Below are positions 6,611 to 8,706 of a stretch of 8,706 nucleotides of DNA, piece by piece. The position numbers and the translations under genes were made by a program. Numbering within the stretch: position 1 is the stretch's first letter; each line of letters begins with the position of its first letter. The stretch is from an uncultured Bacilli bacterium. Lineage in GTDB: Bacteria; Bacillota_I; Bacilli_A; RF39; UBA660. Location: the NCBI GenBank assembly GCA_947624535.1, contig CANQKU010000044.1, positions 1 through 8,706 on the forward strand. Reading direction: 5' to 3'. The notes under the pieces are model-generated. The model worked only from the letters and a program-made list of their open reading frames with translations. It did no database searches and was not told where the DNA came from.

Positions 6611-6640
6611 TGGTAAAATTTTAGAGTGTTTAGAGGTGAT
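6611..6640 (+). promoter_or_regulatory. Extended -10 and ribosome binding site of the ABC-F gene
   Basis: TGG followed by TAAAAT (6614-6619) is an extended -10 without a good -35, the same style as the promoter at 221-229. GAGGTGAT (6633-6640) lies four bases before the ATG at 6645 and decides the start: the longer in-frame ATG at 6528 sits in the omega RNA region and lacks a comparable context. Confidence 0.6.
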
Positions 6641-6644
6641 AGTT

Positions 6645-8231
6645 ATGTTACAGTTAAATAATGTTAGTTTAAAATTTGGAAAAAGAACTTTATTTGAAGA
6701 TGTTAATTTAAAACTTACTAGTGGTAATTGTTATGGCTTGATTGGCGCTAACGGAAGTGGTAAATCTACATTTTTAAAGATTTTATCAGGTGAAGTTGAA
6801 ACTACTACTGGCGAAGTTATTATGACTAAGGGTGAGAGACTTTCTATATTGAAACAGGATCATTATCAATATGATGAGATGAGAGTAATTGATGTTGTTA
6901 TTATGGGAAATGAACGTCTTTATCAAATTATTGAAGAAAAAAATGAATTGTATTCTCATACTGACTTTAGTGATGAAGATGGCATGAAACTTGCTAATTT
7001 AGAAGCTGAATTTATGGATTTAGATGGCTGGAATGCGGAAAGTGATGCCGCAACGCTTCTTAATAATTTGGGTGTTGATCAAACTTTTCACTATGCTTTA
7101 ATGAAAGAAATACCCGTAAAAGATCGTGTAAAAGTTTTATTAGCTGGAGCTTTATTTGGTAATCCTGATATTTTACTTTTAGATGAACCTACCAATAGTT
7201 TGGATTTAGCTGCGATAAACTGGCTAGAAGAATTTTTAATTAACTTTCCACACACTGTAATTGTAGTAAGCCACGATCGTCATTTTTTAAATAATGTTTG
7301 TACTCATATTCTAGATATTGACTATGTAAAAATTAAACTATATATTGGTAATTATGATTTTTGGTATGAGTCTAGTGAATTATTACAAAAACAAATGAGA
7401 GACTCTAATAAAAAGAAAGAAGAAAAGATAAAAGAATTGCAATCATTTATTGCTAGATTTTCTGCTAACGCGTCTAAATCTCGTCAAGCTACATCTCGAA
7501 AGAAAATGCTTGAAAAAATTGAATTAGATGAAATTGTTCCATCTTCTAGAAAGTATCCATATATAGATTTTAAAATTGAAAAGCCAAGTGGTAAAGAAAT
7601 ACTAAAAGTTACTTCTCTAACTAAAGAAGTTGATGGTAAAAAGATATTAAATAAAGTCTCATTTACTATTTTAAAAGGAGATAAGGTTGCTATTATTGCT
7701 AAAGATGACTTTGTAAAAACAGCACTTTTTGATATATTATGTGGTAAAGATAAAAATTATAAGGGTATGATTGAGTGGGGTAAGACAATTAATTATGGAT
7801 ATCTACCTCAGGATAATACTTCATATTTTGATACTTCTAAAAATATTATGGAATGGCTTGGTATGTATTATGATATTAAAGATGAGGGTATCTTGCGTAG
7901 TTTTTTAGGAAGAATGTTATTTTCTGGAGAAGACGTTTTTAAAAGTGTCTCTGTCTTATCAGGTGGAGAGAAAGCTCGTTGTATGTTATCTAAAATTATG
8001 TTAGAAGAACCTAACTTTTTAGTACTAGATGAGCCAACTAATCATTTGGATTTGGAAAGTATTACCTCATTAAATAAGGGTATGGAAAAATTCCAAGGAG
8101 AAATTATTTTTACTACTCGTGACTATGAACTAAATTCTACGGTAGCTAATAGAATTATTGAAATTAATGAAGATGGAACTATTACCGATAGAAAAAAGAC
8201 TTATGAAGAATATTTAGAATTAAAAAAATAA
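6645..8231 (+). CDS. ykpA: ABC-F family ATPase of the YkpA/YbiT group
   Basis: A 528-residue soluble protein with two nucleotide-binding domains and no membrane segment. Domain 1 has Walker A GANGSGKST (34-42), Walker B LLLDEP (177-182) and SHD (209-211). The linker (about 238-306), containing FIARFSANASKSRQATSRKK, is the charged helical inter-domain region of ABC-F proteins and very like B. subtilis YkpA as I recall it. Domain 2 has a degenerate Walker A AKDDFVKT (352-359), signature LSGGE (438-442), Walker B LVLDEP (459-464) and TTRD (490-493) where SHD is usual. In domain 1 the signature position reads EIPVKDR (155-161) instead of LSGGE. ABC-F proteins act on ribosomes, in translation control, stall relief or antibiotic protection; YkpA/YbiT is a housekeeping-like group, so resistance need not be assumed. 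The 39 extra in-frame codons upstream are IS and leader sequence. It converges on the minus-strand activator gene. Confidence 0.93.
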   Translation: MLQLNNVSLKFGKRTLFEDVNLKLTSGNCYGLIGANGSGKSTFLKILSGEVETTTGEVIMTKGERLSILKQDHYQYDEMRVIDVVIMGNERLYQIIEEKNELYSHTDFSDEDGMKLANLEAEFMDLDGWNAESDAATLLNNLGVDQTFHYALMKEIPVKDRVKVLLAGALFGNPDILLLDEPTNSLDLAAINWLEEFLINFPHTVIVVSHDRHFLNNVCTHILDIDYVKIKLYIGNYDFWYESSELLQKQMRDSNKKKEEKIKELQSFIARFSANASKSRQATSRKKMLEKIELDEIVPSSRKYPYIDFKIEKPSGKEILKVTSLTKEVDGKKILNKVSFTILKGDKVAIIAKDDFVKTALFDILCGKDKNYKGMIEWGKTINYGYLPQDNTSYFDTSKNIMEWLGMYYDIKDEGILRSFLGRMLFSGEDVFKSVSVLSGGEKARCMLSKIMLEEPNFLVLDEPTNHLDLESITSLNKGMEKFQGEIIFTTRDYELNSTVANRIIEINEDGTITDRKKTYEEYLELKK

Positions 8232-8259
8232 TCAGTATCTTTTATGTGCTGATTATTTT
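8225..8259. terminator. Bidirectional terminator overlapping two convergent gene ends
   Basis: AAAATAATCAG (8225-8235) and CTGATTATTTT (8249-8259) are perfect 11-base inverted repeats with a 13-base loop. On the minus strand the stem runs into TTTTTTT (complement of 8222-8228), a strong terminator. On the plus strand the tail TTATTTTGTTT is weaker. The left arm contains the ABC-F stop codon, and the right arm lies in the last codons of the activator gene. Confidence 0.8.
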
Positions 8260-8706
8260 GTTTCCACGTTCACACCTATTACCCCAAGAGTCAATGACTT
8301 CTTTATTTTTTTGGACAAATATTACTTCACACTGATTAGGACACCCATCACAGAAGTTGCTTTTAGTTTCAAAGTCATAGTCTGCTATAGTAAAGTCAAA
8401 ATCAACTTCTTTTTCTTTTTTAGATAAGACCGCAACTCCAATAGCGCCCATTAAATGTCCGTTAGGATCAGTAATAATCTCAGTAGAAAGCAATTCCTCA
8501 AAAGCACGTTTGACCCCAATATTTTTACTAACCCCACCTTGAAAAATAATAGGGGATTTAATCTTTTTACCCTTAGCTACATTATTAAGATAGTTTTGAG
8601 CTACACTTTTACATAAACCAGCTATTATATCTTTTTTCTCATAACCCATTTGAGCTTTATGAACTAAGTCACTTTCAGCAAAAACAGTGCATCTAGCAGC
8701 AATTGG
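8242..8706 (-). CDS. 2-hydroxyacyl-CoA dehydratase activator (BadF/HgdC type ATPase), C-terminal part
   Basis: The last 154 residues of a minus-strand gene that runs off the right edge. The frame stays open to position 8706, reading PIAARCTVFAESD before the internal ATG at 8649, so that ATG is not the start. RCTVFAESD, a GY-KKDIIAGL segment, IFQGGVSKN (54-62) and HLMGAIG are characteristic of the ASKHA-fold activators of 2-hydroxyacyl-CoA dehydratases. Those proteins use ATP and a [4Fe-4S] cluster to inject a high-energy electron into the dehydratase. The RC at 5-6 is probably near the cluster cysteine, but the N-terminal half is missing. After the ATPase fold comes a tail with CDGCPNQC (119-126) and a further cysteine at 145 (WGNRCERG), a likely second metal or Fe-S site seen in the larger activators. 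The partner dehydratase would lie outside the window. The function implies an anaerobe. Confidence 0.88.
   Translation of the reverse strand, partial: PIAARCTVFAESDLVHKAQMGYEKKDIIAGLCKSVAQNYLNNVAKGKKIKSPIIFQGGVSKNIGVKRAFEELLSTEIITDPNGHLMGAIGVAVLSKKEKEVDFDFTIADYDFETKSNFCDGCPNQCEVIFVQKNKEVIDSWGNRCERGNKIIST

Noticed and set aside
6528..6644. Upstream ATG as start of the ABC-F gene, adding 39 residues
   Set aside because: This stretch is the omega RNA/right-end region of the IS element, and its translation does not look like an ABC-F N-terminus. MLQLNNVSLKFGKRTLF at 6645 is the normal start with a good ribosome binding site.
6645..8231. Antibiotic resistance ABC-F (Msr/Vga/Lsa/OptrA type)
   Set aside because: The linker and domain 2 sequences match the YkpA/YbiT group, which is widespread and not primarily linked to resistance.
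8242..8649. Complete 135-residue protein starting at the ATG at 8649 on the minus strand
   Set aside because: The frame continues upstream to the window edge with RCTVFAESD and other conserved activator sequence, so the ATG is internal and the gene is cut by the window.

Overview
The window is strongly AT-rich and reads with the ordinary bacterial code. Purine-rich Shine-Dalgarno sites, extended -10 promoters, short spacers and hairpin-plus-T-tract terminators all point to a low-GC Firmicute (Bacilli or Clostridia type). A secreted M60-type (mucinase-like) metallopeptidase, a 2-hydroxyacyl-CoA dehydratase activator and a YkpA-like ABC-F protein fit an anaerobic gut commensal, but the species cannot be named from this sequence.

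Layout. Positions 1-219 hold a non-coding, strongly structured RNA that ends in a clear intrinsic terminator; its 5' end may lie outside the window. Next is a monocistronic membrane protein gene (249-845) resembling the DUF21 membrane domain of CNNM/CorB proteins but without CBS domains. A terminator and a good promoter separate it from a two-gene operon. The first operon gene (945-4289) encodes a large surface zinc metallopeptidase of the M60/enhancin type: signal peptide, Ig-like domain, HExxH catalytic domain, probable mucin/carbohydrate-binding domain, second Ig-like domain, acidic repeat stalk and C-terminal membrane anchor. The second (4303-5130), 13 bases downstream, encodes an unrecognised membrane protein with coiled-coil-like flanks.

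A tnpB-only IS200/IS605 element (IS1341 type) follows, roughly 5221-6602. It has its own promoter, an intact TnpB nuclease (5328-6476) and a downstream structured region that looks like the omega (guide) RNA. Its right end abuts the promoter and ribosome binding site of an ABC-F ATPase gene of the YkpA/YbiT group (6645-8231). That protein has one intact and one degenerate composite ATP site. A bidirectional terminator overlapping the ends of two convergent genes separates it from the 3' part of a dehydratase activator gene on the minus strand (8242-8706, cut by the window edge).

The M60 gene and its membrane partner probably form a surface glycoprotein-degrading unit. The TnpB element is an independent passenger. 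The ABC-F and activator genes look like core genes. The most open questions are the identity of the RNA at the left edge, the role of the M60 partner protein and its unusual C-terminal anchor, and whether the TnpB/omega RNA pair is active.
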